Shown here: piece after piece, positions 9,205-18,192 of the stretch
How the letters are laid out: each line of letters opens with the position of its first letter
Position numbering within the stretch: the stretch's first letter is position 1
NCBI GenBank assembly: GCA_016213775.1
Contig: JACQZR010000222.1
Coordinates: forward strand, 1-64,000
Reading direction: 5' to 3'
Length of the DNA stretch: 64,000 nt
Source of the DNA: Acidobacteriota bacterium
Lineage (GTDB): Bacteria; Acidobacteriota; Terriglobia; Bryobacterales; Bryobacteraceae
The notes under the pieces: generated by a model
What the model was told of the DNA's origin: nothing
What the model saw: the letters and a program-made list of their open reading frames with translations, nothing else
Database searches by the model: none
Made by a program: the position numbers and the translations under genes

Positions 9205-10118
9205 CGGCGGATTCCCATGCAGTATGGATCGGCGGGATTGAGGATCAGTGTGGCTTCCGCGTTGACGTAGGCGGTGCCGCGAATGGTGGGGATGATGCGG
9301 TCTCCTGCACGCCGGTAGGAGCCTTCAAACACGCTGTCGACGATGCTCTCCTGACGCCACACTTCGCCTTCGGCAAGCTTGCCCGATGCGGCAAGACACG
9401 CGAGCTTGGCACTGGTACCGGTGCCGCAAGGAGAACGGTCGTAGGCTTTGCCGGGGCATAGGACGAAATTGCGATTGCCATCGAACAGTTCGATGTGATC
9501 GATCTCGCCGCCTGCTTCTCCAGTGATGCCGCCGGCGTTGAGAGCCTGGCGGATGCGCCAGGTGACGTCGGTTAACTGCTCGACGTTGTCGAGCGCGATG
9601 CGCTGGCCGTGATCGGTGACGAGGAAGAACCAATTGCCTCCCCAGGCGACATCGCCGGTGATGGGACCAAGGCCGGCGACATCCACCGTCACGGCGGTGC
9701 GATGGCGGTAGCTCGGCACGTTGTCGAGGGATACGGTGGCGGCATCCAGAAGCGTGGCGCGGATCTCGCCGACGGGCGTTTCAATACGGTGCTCACCGGG
9801 TGTGATACGGCCCATATGGCCGAGGGTGACCATGAGGCCGATGGTCCCGTGGCCGCACATGCCGAGGTAGCCGACGTTATTAAAGAAGATGACGCCGGCG
9901 GCGCAGGCGGAATTGACTGGTTCGCAAAGCAGCGCGCCGACGATTACGTCGGAGCCGCGCGGTTCGTTCACCACGGCGGAGCGGAAGTCATCGTGATGAT
10001 CGCGAAAGATGGTCAAACGCTCGGCCATGGTGCCGTTGCCGAGGCCTGGTCCGCCGGCGACGACAAGGCGGGTGGGCTCTCCGCCGGTGTGGGAGTCGAT
10101 GACCTGAACGCGTCTCAT
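9201..10118 (-). CDS. 4-hydroxyproline epimerase (proline racemase family)
   Basis: The start is placed at the ATG at 10118 ([15 protein letters not shown]), which overlaps the upstream stop as ATGA and gives the family-typical 305 residues. Both catalytic cysteines are present, C88 in MCGHG and C231 in SPCGTGT. This favours a 2-epimerase over a trans-3-hydroxyproline dehydratase, which has Thr at the second position. The reaction is interconversion of trans-4-hydroxy-L-proline and cis-4-hydroxy-D-proline, the first step of the pathway. A proline racemase or 3-hydroxyproline epimerase would look similar, but the operon favours 4-hydroxyproline. Confidence 0.87.
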   Translation of the reverse strand: MRRVQVIDSHTGGEPTRLVVAGGPGLGNGTMAERLTIFRDHHDDFRSAVVNEPRGSDVIVGALLCEPVNSACAAGVIFFNNVGYLGMCGHGTIGLMVTLGHMGRITPGEHRIETPVGEIRATLLDAATVSLDNVPSYRHRTAVTVDVAGLGPITGDVAWGGNWFFLVTDHGQRIALDNVEQLTDVTWRIRQALNAGGITGEAGGEIDHIELFDGNRNFVLCPGKAYDRSPCGTGTSAKLACLAASGKLAEGEVWRQESIVDSVFEGSYRRAGDRIIPTIRGTAYVNAEATLILNPADPYCMGIRR

Positions 10119-11026
10119 GCGAGTGCGGTAAGTTGGGGCCGCGTCGCGAGAGCATTGCGAATGATTGCGAGGACTTCGTCGCGCTCGGCGCCTTCGATGG
10201 CGAGGCGCGGTGCACGTGTGATTTCGGAGCCGAGACCGACCTGGGCCATGCACAGCTTGATGTACTGGACGAGTTTGATGTTGGTGTCGAGGTGGAGTAG
10301 CGGTGTGTACCAACGATAGAGGGCGCGGGCTTCTTCCCACCGTCCGGAAGTGGCGAGATCCCAGAGCGCATGGTTCTCGTCGGGGAAGGCGTTGACGAGG
10401 CCGGAGATCCAACCTTGCGCGCCAAGCAAAACGGATTCCAGCACCAGGTCGTCGACACCGGAGAAGAGGATGAAGCGGTTGCCGCAGAGGTTGACGATGT
10501 CGGTGATGCGGCGCGGATTGTCGGAGGATTCCTTGATGGCCACGATGGTGGGCTCGTCCGCTAATTCGGTGAACATCGCGGGGGTGACGTCGACGAAGTA
10601 CGCCGGAGGATTGTTGTAGATCATCACGGGCAGTGAACTGGCGCGGGCAACGGTTTTGAAATGGGAGAGGGCTTCGCGGCTGTCCGCTTTGTAGATCATG
10701 GCTGGGAGAACCATCAATCCGTCGATGCCGATCCTTTCGCAGTCGTGGGCGTAGCGGCAGGCGGTGCGCGTAGTGATTTCGGCAACGCCGCTGAGGATGG
10801 GCACACGGCCGCGGACGACATCTTTCATGCGGGCGAGGAAATCGAGTTTCTCAGTGTAGTCGAGGGCGGTGTTCTCGCCGACGCTGCCGAGGAGCACAAG
10901 GCCATGGATACCGGCTTTGAGCATCACTTCGAGGTGGCGCGCGGTGGCATCGAAATCAATGGATTCGTCGGGGCGGAATTGGGTGGTAGCGGCGGGGTAG
11001 ACACCTCGCCAGTTCACTCGTGGCAT
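10115..11026 (-). CDS. DHDPS/NAL-family lyase, probable 1-pyrroline-4-hydroxy-2-carboxylate deaminase
   Basis: The 303-residue TIM-barrel protein of the dihydrodipicolinate synthase family has the Schiff-base lysine K165 (IVAIKESS) and the conserved tyrosine Y137 (MIYNNP). It is the first gene of the four-gene operon and overlaps the epimerase by ATGA. In hydroxyproline degradation a DHDPS-family deaminase converts 1-pyrroline-4-hydroxy-2-carboxylate to alpha-ketoglutarate semialdehyde. That is the missing step here, so this role is inferred rather than lysine biosynthesis. No semialdehyde dehydrogenase for the final step is in the window. Confidence 0.8.
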   Translation of the reverse strand: MPRVNWRGVYPAATTQFRPDESIDFDATARHLEVMLKAGIHGLVLLGSVGENTALDYTEKLDFLARMKDVVRGRVPILSGVAEITTRTACRYAHDCERIGIDGLMVLPAMIYKADSREALSHFKTVARASSLPVMIYNNPPAYFVDVTPAMFTELADEPTIVAIKESSDNPRRITDIVNLCGNRFILFSGVDDLVLESVLLGAQGWISGLVNAFPDENHALWDLATSGRWEEARALYRWYTPLLHLDTNIKLVQYIKLCMAQVGLGSEITRAPRLAIEGAERDEVLAIIRNALATRPQLTALA

Positions 11027-11071
11027 TTCTTCATGCTACACGTTCGGGGGTGTGCTGCTCCAGGGCAAGAT

Positions 11072-11134
11072 ACGTCACCGGAAGCCGGCCGGGGGGCCGG
11101 CTGCGGACGAGGGCGTCCGCCCTACAGGTGACGT
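11072..11134. repeat. Three-stem REP/BIME-like palindromic element
   Basis: An outer inverted repeat ACGTCACC (11072-11079) / GGTGACGT (11127-11134) encloses two inner hairpins. These are AGCCGGCC / GGCCGGCT (11083-11102) and GCGGACG / CGTCCGC (11103-11120). Only one copy is seen in the window. It lies between the DHDPS-like and TPR genes, so it could also end or attenuate transcripts. Confidence 0.65.
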
Positions 11135-11138
11135 CGTG

Positions 11139-12980
11139 TTAGATTGGCAGCCGTTCGCAGACGAGGTCTTCCCAGCCATGAATCGGGGCCGAGCCGTCAG
11201 ATGGGCGATTCACTAGGGAGGCCGCGTCCTGCGGGGACATCGCCACTGCGACCATACCTGGCGGGACGGTGACGCTGTCGGCGCCAATCGTCAATGAGGC
11301 CGCGTCCCGCGGGGACATCGCCACTGCGACCATTCCTGGCGGGACTGTGACGCTGTCGGCGCCAATCGTCAATGAGGCCGCGTCCTGTGGGGACATCGCC
11401 ACTGCGACCATACCTGGCGGGACGGTGACGCTGTCGGCGCCAATCGTCAATGAGGCCGCGTCCTGTGGGGACATCGCCACTGCGACCATTCCAGGCGGGA
11501 GGGTGACGCTGTCTGCGCCAATCGGCAACGACGCCGCGTTCTGTGGCAACACTGCCATGGCGGGAGGCAGTGGTGCGGTATCCACTTCCGCCGGTGCCCC
11601 CCATAAACGCCCAAACGGCGAGGAAGGCGATGCCGAAGGCGCCGGCGGATCCTGACGGGCCGGAACCGCCCACGTCTCCAACGCTACTTCCGGGGCCGGC
11701 GGCAGCGGCTCCACCGGAGCTTGCGCATGCGCGACAAGCTTGCGGCCGGCACGAGACGAGTCAGTGGCATCCTTCCGCGCCGTGGACATCGCCAGCGTCG
11801 CCGGCGCGGTCTGCTGGGGGGAGGTCGCAGGGGACAAGGCCGTCATCAATTTCGCGGCACGGTTCGCGGGCAGATAGCCGGAGACCGTAGCAAACAGCTC
11901 GGTGTTGTTTTCGATTCTGCGGCGGTTCCGGTCGGGCTCCTTCTCGTAAATCCCCCGAGCCTTGCGCAGCACTTTTATCGAATCCTCGGCACGTCCGCTT
12001 AGCAAGTAGATCGTCCCCAGCCGTTCCAACGCCGGGGCCAGGCGCTCGTCCCGAGTTCCTTCGAACCGGCCGATGGCCTGCTGCAGGAACTCCACCGCGG
12101 GGCCAAGATTACCTTTGAAAGAGTGTGCCCCCGCAAGCTCCATCATCAACGTAGCCAGTTCGGCGGAACTCCCACCCAACTGCCGCTCCCGCAGGCGCAA
12201 CGCCAATTCATAGTAATGGATTGCGCCTTCGAGGTCCTCGCCGTTCTGGCAGACCTCGGCCAGGGCCTGGTAGTCGCGGGCGACTTCGTCGCTCTCGGGT
12301 CCGCACGCCGCCGCATGCATCTCGAGTGCCGATTCGAGCGACTGGCGGGCCTCTTCCACCTTTCCCACCGCGGATTGCACTCGTGCGACTTCCACCAGGC
12401 ACTCGGCGGTGAGAGCGTGCGCATCCCCGCAATCCTGGCGAGCCATCACATAGGCGGCCTCGAGTTGCTCCAACGCCTCTGCCGGACAGCCTCCTTCGCG
12501 AAATGCCGATGCCAGTTTCCGACGGCGTTCAATCAACAAAGCGGAGTCGACGGGGCGCAACTGCAACTGCACTTCCAGCGCACGCTGGCGGCGCTTGACC
12601 GCGGACTTCCAATCACACTGATCGAGGGCGATCTCGGCCAGCAGTTCCGAGCATTCGGCTACTTCGACACTGACCTCATCGGCGTCGAGGCTCTCCAACG
12701 CCATTGAGGCAGTCTCCGCCGCCAGGCGGACCTTACGCTGGCGCCATTGCGCGTTCGCCAGGGCCAGCAACAGGCGCGCCCGTTTGCCGCGCCTGCTCTT
12801 GCCGTCCACCTGCGCCAACAGATTCACATACCACTGCTCGGCCTCGGCGAAGTTACCCTCTTTGAGTAGCCGCTCCCCTTCGGTCATATCCTTACGAGGA
12901 GTAGCCCCATCCAGCCGGTGGCCCGGCAACGATTGACGCAAGGCTTCCGTCGCGCGCCTGAGTTGGAAAAATCCTTTCAA
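11139..12980 (-). CDS. TPR-repeat protein with tandem-repeat C-terminus
   Basis: The 613-residue protein begins at a TTG (12980). An internal ATG at the MTEGERLLKEG segment is an alternative start. Residues about 30-370 are helical TPR/kinesin-light-chain-like repeats (patterns such as AEQWYVNLLAQ, AIHYYELALRLRERQLGG). A Pro/Ala-rich linker follows, then 26-residue tandem repeats containing DSVTVPPGMVAVAMSPQDAAS near the C-terminus. No signal peptide or catalytic motif is evident. It is divergent from the Cys-knuckle gene at 13158. A scaffold role is plausible, but the function is unknown. Confidence 0.75.
   Translation of the reverse strand: MKGFFQLRRATEALRQSLPGHRLDGATPRKDMTEGERLLKEGNFAEAEQWYVNLLAQVDGKSRRGKRARLLLALANAQWRQRKVRLAAETASMALESLDADEVSVEVAECSELLAEIALDQCDWKSAVKRRQRALEVQLQLRPVDSALLIERRRKLASAFREGGCPAEALEQLEAAYVMARQDCGDAHALTAECLVEVARVQSAVGKVEEARQSLESALEMHAAACGPESDEVARDYQALAEVCQNGEDLEGAIHYYELALRLRERQLGGSSAELATLMMELAGAHSFKGNLGPAVEFLQQAIGRFEGTRDERLAPALERLGTIYLLSGRAEDSIKVLRKARGIYEKEPDRNRRRIENNTELFATVSGYLPANRAAKLMTALSPATSPQQTAPATLAMSTARKDATDSSRAGRKLVAHAQAPVEPLPPAPEVALETWAVPARQDPPAPSASPSSPFGRLWGAPAEVDTAPLPPAMAVLPQNAASLPIGADSVTLPPGMVAVAMSPQDAASLTIGADSVTVPPGMVAVAMSPQDAASLTIGADSVTVPPGMVAVAMSPRDAASLTIGADSVTVPPGMVAVAMSPQDAASLVNRPSDGSAPIHGWEDLVCERLPI
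11215..11556. repeat. 78-bp in-frame tandem repeat array (about 4.3 copies)
   Basis: The GCCGCGT landmark recurs at 11221, 11299, 11377, 11455 and 11533, exactly 78 bp apart. The first four units are nearly identical and the last is degenerate. The unit encodes 26 residues of the TPR protein's C-terminal region. The perfect periodicity preserves the reading frame and suggests recent expansion by slippage or recombination. Confidence 0.95.
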
Positions 12981-13157
12981 TGTGGTGCCTTGTTACCAGT
13001 CTCATCGGACACGTTCCGGCCCGTCGGTTGACAAAATTTTGTCTTAGGGCAAACACCTAGTACGCCGTGAGAAAGCGGCATGATCCGGCCTAGTGAAGCT
13101 ACTTATCCCCTGGATTGCCCATCTTCGCGATCTTATGATCGGAACTTAGGAGTTACT
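12981..13157. promoter_or_regulatory. Divergent promoter region with 14-bp palindrome
   Basis: This gap separates the minus-strand TPR gene and the plus-strand Cys-knuckle gene. It contains a perfect AT-rich palindrome GACAAAATTTTGTC at 13030-13043, preceded by TT so that a TTGACA -35-like hexamer (13028-13033) overlaps it. No good -10 stands 17 bp downstream. The palindrome is a candidate operator for both genes. An SD-like AGGAG (13148-13152) precedes the TTG at 13158. Confidence 0.4.
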
Positions 13158-14858
13158 TTGTCCAACTGTCTGTATTGCGGTCAGGGTGTATCTCTCCTGA
13201 TGCGGCTCCGCGGACGGGCACATTTCTGCTCGGCGGAGCATCAACGTGCCTACCAGAAAGAGATGGATCGGATGGCGCTGGAAAGCCTGCGGTTGCAGGC
13301 TCCGAAGCCCGATCCGGCTCCGGCAGGATTCCTGGATGAGGGGCTGTGCGCGCAAGCGCCACGGCCATTCCGCATGCGCCACGCGGCAGTCGATGCACCA
13401 GCTTACAACGTGGAATCGATGTGGCCCGAGCTGCCGAACTATTCCGCCGTTCTCCTGGTCACCGCGGCCTTTGAGAGGGCAAGCCAGATCGCGGTTGGCA
13501 CGGCCGAGGCCGTTCGCACGATTCCACCGCAGGAGATAATCAGCGCGGGGGTGTCCGCAATTCCGACGCACGCCCCGTTGCTTGATCCCAGTGGCAGAAG
13601 GGGCGCCACTGTCGATTTCTGCCTAAGCGGGAATCACTCTGTGGCTCCGGGCCTTCGCACTATCATCCCGGAGCAAGAGATTATCACCGCGGGGGCATCC
13701 GCAATACCTCCTCTCGCATACACGGGTAGGCAAGAAGCAATCGCCATCTGTCCCTTGGAATCGACTTACTCGCTAACTGCGATGCCCGGCCGCATCGACA
13801 GGAGAGGCGTCCTTGTCGAGTTCTGCTTGGGCGAGCATCCAGCAGTGGCTCCGGCCCTTTCGACGCTCGTTACTTACCTCACTGAGGCGAACCTGGTGGA
13901 GTACCCAAGATGCGTGGCGGCGTTGCGGGAATTGCCTCCCCATTGCACAGGCCCGACTGCAATGGAAATGGGTCGGTTCGCGGCACAGGTGGCTCCTCAA
14001 TATCCGTTTGGGCTCACCACTGGCACTGCGGGGCTGGTCTCGTATGCGGGACGAACCCGGGCTGTAGCCCCCAAGGGAACGCCTCCCGAGTTCCCCCTCG
14101 CGGCGGTGGTTGCTTGCCTGGAACCGCACGCACCCGAATGGAATGATACAAAGCCCACGTTCGGAATGAATATAGGCGCTTTGTACCCACTGGAGCGATG
14201 CGTTCCACTGCCTGACGGTCGAGGCTCGGAAGGTGTTGCGGGCTCGGAAGATATCCAGACCACGGCATTGTTGCCCACGGCTCCACACTATTACTTAGTC
14301 CGGACGACGGAACTGCCAACGGCAGTAATTCTTAATATGGACATCCCTGGGGAAAACCTCCGCACTCTCCCTGTAATCACGAAACTCGGTGGATACTCCG
14401 CTGAGGATATGAATCCCCTTGTCATGACTCCGCCAGTCCATTGGCGAATCAGCAGTTGGAGCAAAACACAGCCGCTTTGGGGACATACGCGCGGGGTGAG
14501 CAATGTTGGGCTTCTGGGGGCGCACCCTGGGAGTCCGCGTATGATTGGCTCCGCGCCGAGGTCCGCAACTTGGTTTGCCGGCGCGGCGGACTGGTCCATA
14601 CTCACGCAGAGGCTGCACCGCGAATCGAAGCCAATCCCGCGAGCGCTCGCGCGCCGCAATCCGATTGCGGAAACCGGCACCGGGGAGGAACTGCGCTTTC
14701 TGGTCCACCGGCTGAGACCGGCCGCTGACGGCGTGTTTGTTCCGCAGCTTCGACAGCCTCCGCTACGTCCTCGGGTGAGTCTCGGTCCGGCGCCGTCGAT
14801 ACGCAACCACGTGGTCTCGATCGCCGACCTGCGCACTCCACAGGCGGTCTGGCTTTGA
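13158..14858 (+). CDS. Unknown protein with N-terminal Cys/His zinc-knuckle-like motif
   Basis: I place the start at the TTG at 13158, 5 nt after AGGAG, giving 566 residues beginning SNCLYCGQG. A GTG/ATG-type start further upstream (13080) has no evident ribosome site. The N-terminus carries CLYCG followed by FCSAEHQRAYQKEMDRMAL, a C-x2-C...C-x3-H arrangement typical of small zinc knuckles. The rest is Pro/Ala-rich. It has at least two internal degenerate repeats (QEIISAG...RGATVDFCLSG and QEIITAG...RGVLVEFCLGE). I recognise no enzyme domain. It is followed 82 bp later by a TPR gene on the same strand, and the pair are probably co-transcribed. Confidence 0.65.
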   Translation: MSNCLYCGQGVSLLMRLRGRAHFCSAEHQRAYQKEMDRMALESLRLQAPKPDPAPAGFLDEGLCAQAPRPFRMRHAAVDAPAYNVESMWPELPNYSAVLLVTAAFERASQIAVGTAEAVRTIPPQEIISAGVSAIPTHAPLLDPSGRRGATVDFCLSGNHSVAPGLRTIIPEQEIITAGASAIPPLAYTGRQEAIAICPLESTYSLTAMPGRIDRRGVLVEFCLGEHPAVAPALSTLVTYLTEANLVEYPRCVAALRELPPHCTGPTAMEMGRFAAQVAPQYPFGLTTGTAGLVSYAGRTRAVAPKGTPPEFPLAAVVACLEPHAPEWNDTKPTFGMNIGALYPLERCVPLPDGRGSEGVAGSEDIQTTALLPTAPHYYLVRTTELPTAVILNMDIPGENLRTLPVITKLGGYSAEDMNPLVMTPPVHWRISSWSKTQPLWGHTRGVSNVGLLGAHPGSPRMIGSAPRSATWFAGAADWSILTQRLHRESKPIPRALARRNPIAETGTGEELRFLVHRLRPAADGVFVPQLRQPPLRPRVSLGPAPSIRNHVVSIADLRTPQAVWL

Positions 14859-14940
14859 GGCACATCGCCAAGTGGCACCTACCCATAATCTCATCGGGGC
14901 TGCCCATTCCCAACCGATATGGGAAAAGGACAGGAGAATC

Positions 14941-16509
14941 ATGGGTGACAGCAGCCCCAATTGGGTCTGGTTCCTCGACCAGGATATGGTGGAAACCTGC
15001 CTGCGCACCGAGAAGCCTCCCGAAGGAGTGTCCAGCAGGGCAGCCGCGCATCCCGCCGTAGTGGAAGCCGTCCGGCGTCAGATACAAGACGATGCCGACG
15101 GGGCACTACGTGCTCTGGCTCCGGCCATCGCGCTTGATAATCCGGACGCGTTGTGGCTGGCTGGTCAGCTCTGTTTCGAGCGCAATCAGTTTACGGAAGC
15201 AGCCGGGTATTATGGGCGGCTGGCAGCGAAGCAACCGGGCCATCCCTTCGCCAGCTTCAACCAAGCAGTGGCATTGGGCCGCAATCGGGATTACGCCGAA
15301 GCACTGGAAGCTCTGCAGTGTGCGGTGGTGCTCGACCCATCGCGTCCGCAGGCATGGTTCGCGCTGGGGGTATGCCTGCTCCATTGCCACCGTGCGGCAG
15401 AAGCGCGCGCGGCGTTTCGTCATAGTCTCGAGCTCCGGCCCGGCTATGCACCGGCATTGTTTGGAGAAGCCTCCGCGTTGCAACTTGACGGCAAGCCGGG
15501 CGAGGCTCTCGCCATCTATGACAGACTCGCGGAGAACCTGCCCGCGGGCGGCGGCTCCGCGGAACTGGAAGCGGTGCTGGAAAACGCGTTGTCCGCCGCC
15601 ATAACGTGCCTCGACCACGGCGCGGCAAGCCGCTACGCGGGACTGCTGCGGCAAGCCAATCCGACTTCCACTGCCGCGCTCGCGGCTCTTGCCGTGGCTG
15701 CCCTCAATCAGCAGGACCACCACGGGGCGGTGCAGTGGCTGGGCTCACTGGTGGAGGCGAAACCGGACTCCTTTGAAGACTGGTTCAACCTGGCGGTGGC
15801 TTTCTCCCATGCGGCTGACTGGCCCCATGCGGCCCACGCTTTCGAAACCGCGCTGCAACTGCGCCCCAACGACGGGGACTCGCTCGAAGGGGTGTCCAGA
15901 GCCTGGACTGAGCAGGGTGAATTCGGCAAAGCGCTCGCTTTGACCGATCAGCTCACCAAGTGCGATCCTTCGCGCGGGGGGGCATGGTTCCGCCTCGGCT
16001 GGCTTCGAATGGCGGAGCCGCATTCGGCCGAAGATGCCATTTTGGCGGCCGAAGCCTTCCGGCACGCCGCCGCCTGCGAACCGCACTGGGTGGAGGCCTG
16101 GTGCAATCTAGGTATGTGTCTCTACGAAACTAACCAGGGCGACGCCGCGAGGGATGCTTACCAGTCCGCTTTGGCGTGCGATCCTTCGCGTTCGGCTGCG
16201 CATGTCGGCCTGGCGCTGCTCGAACTCGACAATCGACAAGTAACTGAGGCCGAGGAACACTACCGCATCGCCGCCACGCCGCAGCTTGAGATTGAGTTTC
16301 GGCTGGCGATGCAGTATGAAGAGCGAGGCGATTTCGTTACTGCGAAGAAGCACTACGAATCTGTATTGCAGTTAGATCCGGAATGCGCACCGGCGCATTG
16401 GAACCTGGGTCATATGCTGTTCGCTCTGGGGGAGAGGGAGAAGGCGCAGAGCCACTGGCGGAAGGCTCTCGATGTGGATCCGGCAATCGCCTCAGAGCCA
16501 GGCGGGTAG
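14941..16509 (+). CDS. Tetratricopeptide-repeat protein
   Basis: The start is the ATG at 14941, 4 nt after AGGAG (14932-14936), which gives 522 residues. A longer upstream reading lacks a ribosome site. Almost the whole protein is TPR units with the canonical W/L/G/Y/A/P pattern (for example PQAWFALGVCLLHCHRAAEARAAF). There is no signal peptide, membrane segment or catalytic motif. It follows the Cys-knuckle gene and is followed by a terminator-like hairpin. It probably serves as a protein-interaction scaffold, with unknown partners. Confidence 0.82.
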   Translation: MGDSSPNWVWFLDQDMVETCLRTEKPPEGVSSRAAAHPAVVEAVRRQIQDDADGALRALAPAIALDNPDALWLAGQLCFERNQFTEAAGYYGRLAAKQPGHPFASFNQAVALGRNRDYAEALEALQCAVVLDPSRPQAWFALGVCLLHCHRAAEARAAFRHSLELRPGYAPALFGEASALQLDGKPGEALAIYDRLAENLPAGGGSAELEAVLENALSAAITCLDHGAASRYAGLLRQANPTSTAALAALAVAALNQQDHHGAVQWLGSLVEAKPDSFEDWFNLAVAFSHAADWPHAAHAFETALQLRPNDGDSLEGVSRAWTEQGEFGKALALTDQLTKCDPSRGGAWFRLGWLRMAEPHSAEDAILAAEAFRHAAACEPHWVEAWCNLGMCLYETNQGDAARDAYQSALACDPSRSAAHVGLALLELDNRQVTEAEEHYRIAATPQLEIEFRLAMQYEERGDFVTAKKHYESVLQLDPECAPAHWNLGHMLFALGEREKAQSHWRKALDVDPAIASEPGG

Positions 16510-16546
16510 GGCAGGACGGGGGATCAGCCGCCCCAAAATAGATCGA

Positions 16547-16573
16547 GGCGGGACGCTCTCTGTTCGTCCCGCC
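16547..16573 (+). terminator. Hairpin terminator after the TPR gene
   Basis: A perfect 9-bp stem GGCGGGACG / CGTCCCGCC with a 9-nt loop begins 37 bases after the TPR stop codon. A T-run is lacking, so it could terminate less efficiently than a canonical intrinsic terminator or mainly protect the 3' end. Confidence 0.55.
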
Positions 16574-16724
16574 CCATAGTCAAGTCAACTCTCTCGAAGT
16601 TGTCTCTGCGGAGTTCTCTCTGTACTGAAGAGATTCTCTTTACTCTCTTAGTCAGTTTGGGCCGGAAAAAATCTCATAAATTCTTTCCTCCCGCTTGATT
16701 TTCTTATCGGCACGGCTGAAGAGG

Positions 16725-16777
16725 CTTGCTGGGAAAAGAAACCTAGCAAGGATCGGGCGTTCCCCCGAGGGCTTTTT
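16725..16777 (+). other. Possible structured leader upstream of the MA-type peptidase gene
   Basis: A 9-bp stem (CTTGCTGGG / CCTAGCAAG, one G-T pair, 8-nt A-rich loop) at 16725-16750 is followed by a small CGGG/CCCG hairpin and GAGGGC plus a run of six T (16772-16777). This lies about 30 bases before the ATG at 16806. It could be a weak terminator or an attenuator-like leader. It does not match any riboswitch consensus I know. Confidence 0.25.
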
Positions 16778-16805
16778 TGTGGCGCTTGCCTTAGCATCAG
16801 GGTGT

Positions 16806-18068
16806 ATGCGAGCCTGTACGCTTTTGTCCGCCGCCATCCTCTCGACAGCCCTGCTCGGCGCAGCCACTCTGCAGTCGCCCGCTCCTCTGCGCTCCGGCTG
16901 CGACTCGGATGAACCCGTGCTCGCCCAACTGCCGTCCGGCATCCCCGTCGAGATCCGTTCTTCCATTTCCGGGTCCTCTGGAAGCTGCTTCAAGATCGTC
17001 GCCACCCACGATGGGAAATCCGTCAGCGGCTATGTGCCCAAATCCGCTGTGAGCGATGCCGGATCATTCGATCAAGCCCGCCGTGGCGCCCGAGGGATCG
17101 GCTCCAGCGGAAGCTCCACTAACACTTCCAGCTCTATGAGCCAAGTTGAACAAACTGAGGTGCAATCTTCACTCGTACTCACCAAGCTTCACCCGGCCAG
17201 CAAAGCCATCGAACTTCTGAACGCGAACCAGCCCGCGGAAGCGCTCCGCATTGTCGAATCTGCCCTGCAGAAGGTCCCGGCGGATCCCGCCTTACACACG
17301 GTCGCGGGCTTGGCATACTACCGCATGGACGACATGGACAGAGCGATTATCCACTGGCGGGAAGCCGAAAACATCGCTCCCAGCGCGGCGGTTCAAAACA
17401 TGCTTCGCAAGGCAGAGCGGGAGAAGAAGGCTGATTCGGGTTCCGAGCGCACTACGGGAATCCGTGTGCTGCTTCGCTACGAGCGCGGCACGGTCCCGGC
17501 TGGCCTGGCCCAGAATATAATTCAAGCTCTGGATGAAGAATTCTCCCGAATCTCTTCACAACTTGGCTGCCGCGCCGTCGAGAGAATAACGGCTGTCGCG
17601 CTCAGCCGGCAGGCATATTTTCAGAGCACCCAAGCCGCCGAATGGTCCGGTGCTCTTTACGACGGTCGTATCCATATCCCAATTACCGATAGCAAGACAG
17701 TGACGCCGCAAATGCGCAAGACGTTCGCGCACGAGCTGACCCACGCATGCCTGCATGAGCTCGGCAACTGGCCCTCGTGGCTGCACGAAGGGCTCGCGCA
17801 GAAATTCTCCGGCGAGGGACTGCAGCCCGGGCGGAAGGCCCAGCTCGACGCGGCGATCAAAGCCGGTAAGGTCCCCAAACTCGGGCGACTGGGACAGAAC
17901 TGGTCCGGGCTGAGTTCAGAGAACGCGGCAATGGCCTACACCTTGGCCTTGGTGGCCGCGGAGAAACTTTCTGATCTCTATGCCAACACCGGGCTGGGGA
18001 ACATCCTCCGCGACCCTTCCGGATTTGGTGAAGTGGAAACCAAGGTGGCGCAAGCGCTCGGGCTGTAG
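16806..18068 (+). CDS. Exported TPR protein with gluzincin (peptidase MA-like) domain
   Basis: The ATG at 16806 gives 420 residues with a clear signal peptide (MRACTLLSAAILSTALLGAA). An SH3-like segment follows (about 30-80, ending GYVPKSAV), then a TPR pair (about 130-200) and a metallopeptidase domain. The zinc site is H309-E-L-T-H313, with a downstream H327-E328-GLAQ, the gluzincin pattern of the peptidase MA family. It is therefore probably an active periplasmic or secreted zinc peptidase. The substrate is unknown. It is the last gene of a run of TPR genes and precedes a REP-like element. Confidence 0.75.
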   Translation: MRACTLLSAAILSTALLGAATLQSPAPLRSGCDSDEPVLAQLPSGIPVEIRSSISGSSGSCFKIVATHDGKSVSGYVPKSAVSDAGSFDQARRGARGIGSSGSSTNTSSSMSQVEQTEVQSSLVLTKLHPASKAIELLNANQPAEALRIVESALQKVPADPALHTVAGLAYYRMDDMDRAIIHWREAENIAPSAAVQNMLRKAEREKKADSGSERTTGIRVLLRYERGTVPAGLAQNIIQALDEEFSRISSQLGCRAVERITAVALSRQAYFQSTQAAEWSGALYDGRIHIPITDSKTVTPQMRKTFAHELTHACLHELGNWPSWLHEGLAQKFSGEGLQPGRKAQLDAAIKAGKVPKLGRLGQNWSGLSSENAAMAYTLALVAAEKLSDLYANTGLGNILRDPSGFGEVETKVAQALGL

Positions 18069-18095
18069 GGGTGCTGAACTTGCGAATTCAACATT

Positions 18096-18150
18096 TTGGC
18101 TGGCCTGGAAAGGCCAGCCGCGGCCAGGATTGGCCGCCCCACACGACGGC
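18096..18150. repeat. REP-like twin-hairpin element, copy 3
   Basis: The two-hairpin core and the CCCCACACGACGGC tail are identical to the copy at 6580-6634. It lies in the gap between the peptidase gene and the ceramidase gene, just upstream of a TATAAT (18166-18171). Confidence 0.85.
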
Positions 18151-18192
18151 TGAACCTAAGCCCGATATAATGGCTGTTCCCCCAGCCACGCC

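Noticed and set aside
10119-10412. N-terminal extension of the hydroxyproline epimerase
   Set aside because: The upstream reading is Arg/Pro/His-rich, overlaps the DHDPS-like gene out of frame and is not epimerase-like. The ATGA overlap start is clear.
11215-11556. CRISPR array
   Set aside because: Units are contiguous 78-bp in-frame coding repeats without unique spacers, and no cas genes are present in the window.
11197-11673. Open frame antisense/alternate to the repeat-bearing TPR gene
   Set aside because: It stays open only because the 78-bp repeat lacks stops in that frame. Its composition is Arg/Gly-rich and not protein-like.
16725-16777. c-di-GMP (GEMM) riboswitch
   Set aside because: The conserved GEMM core and tetraloop-receptor motifs are absent.
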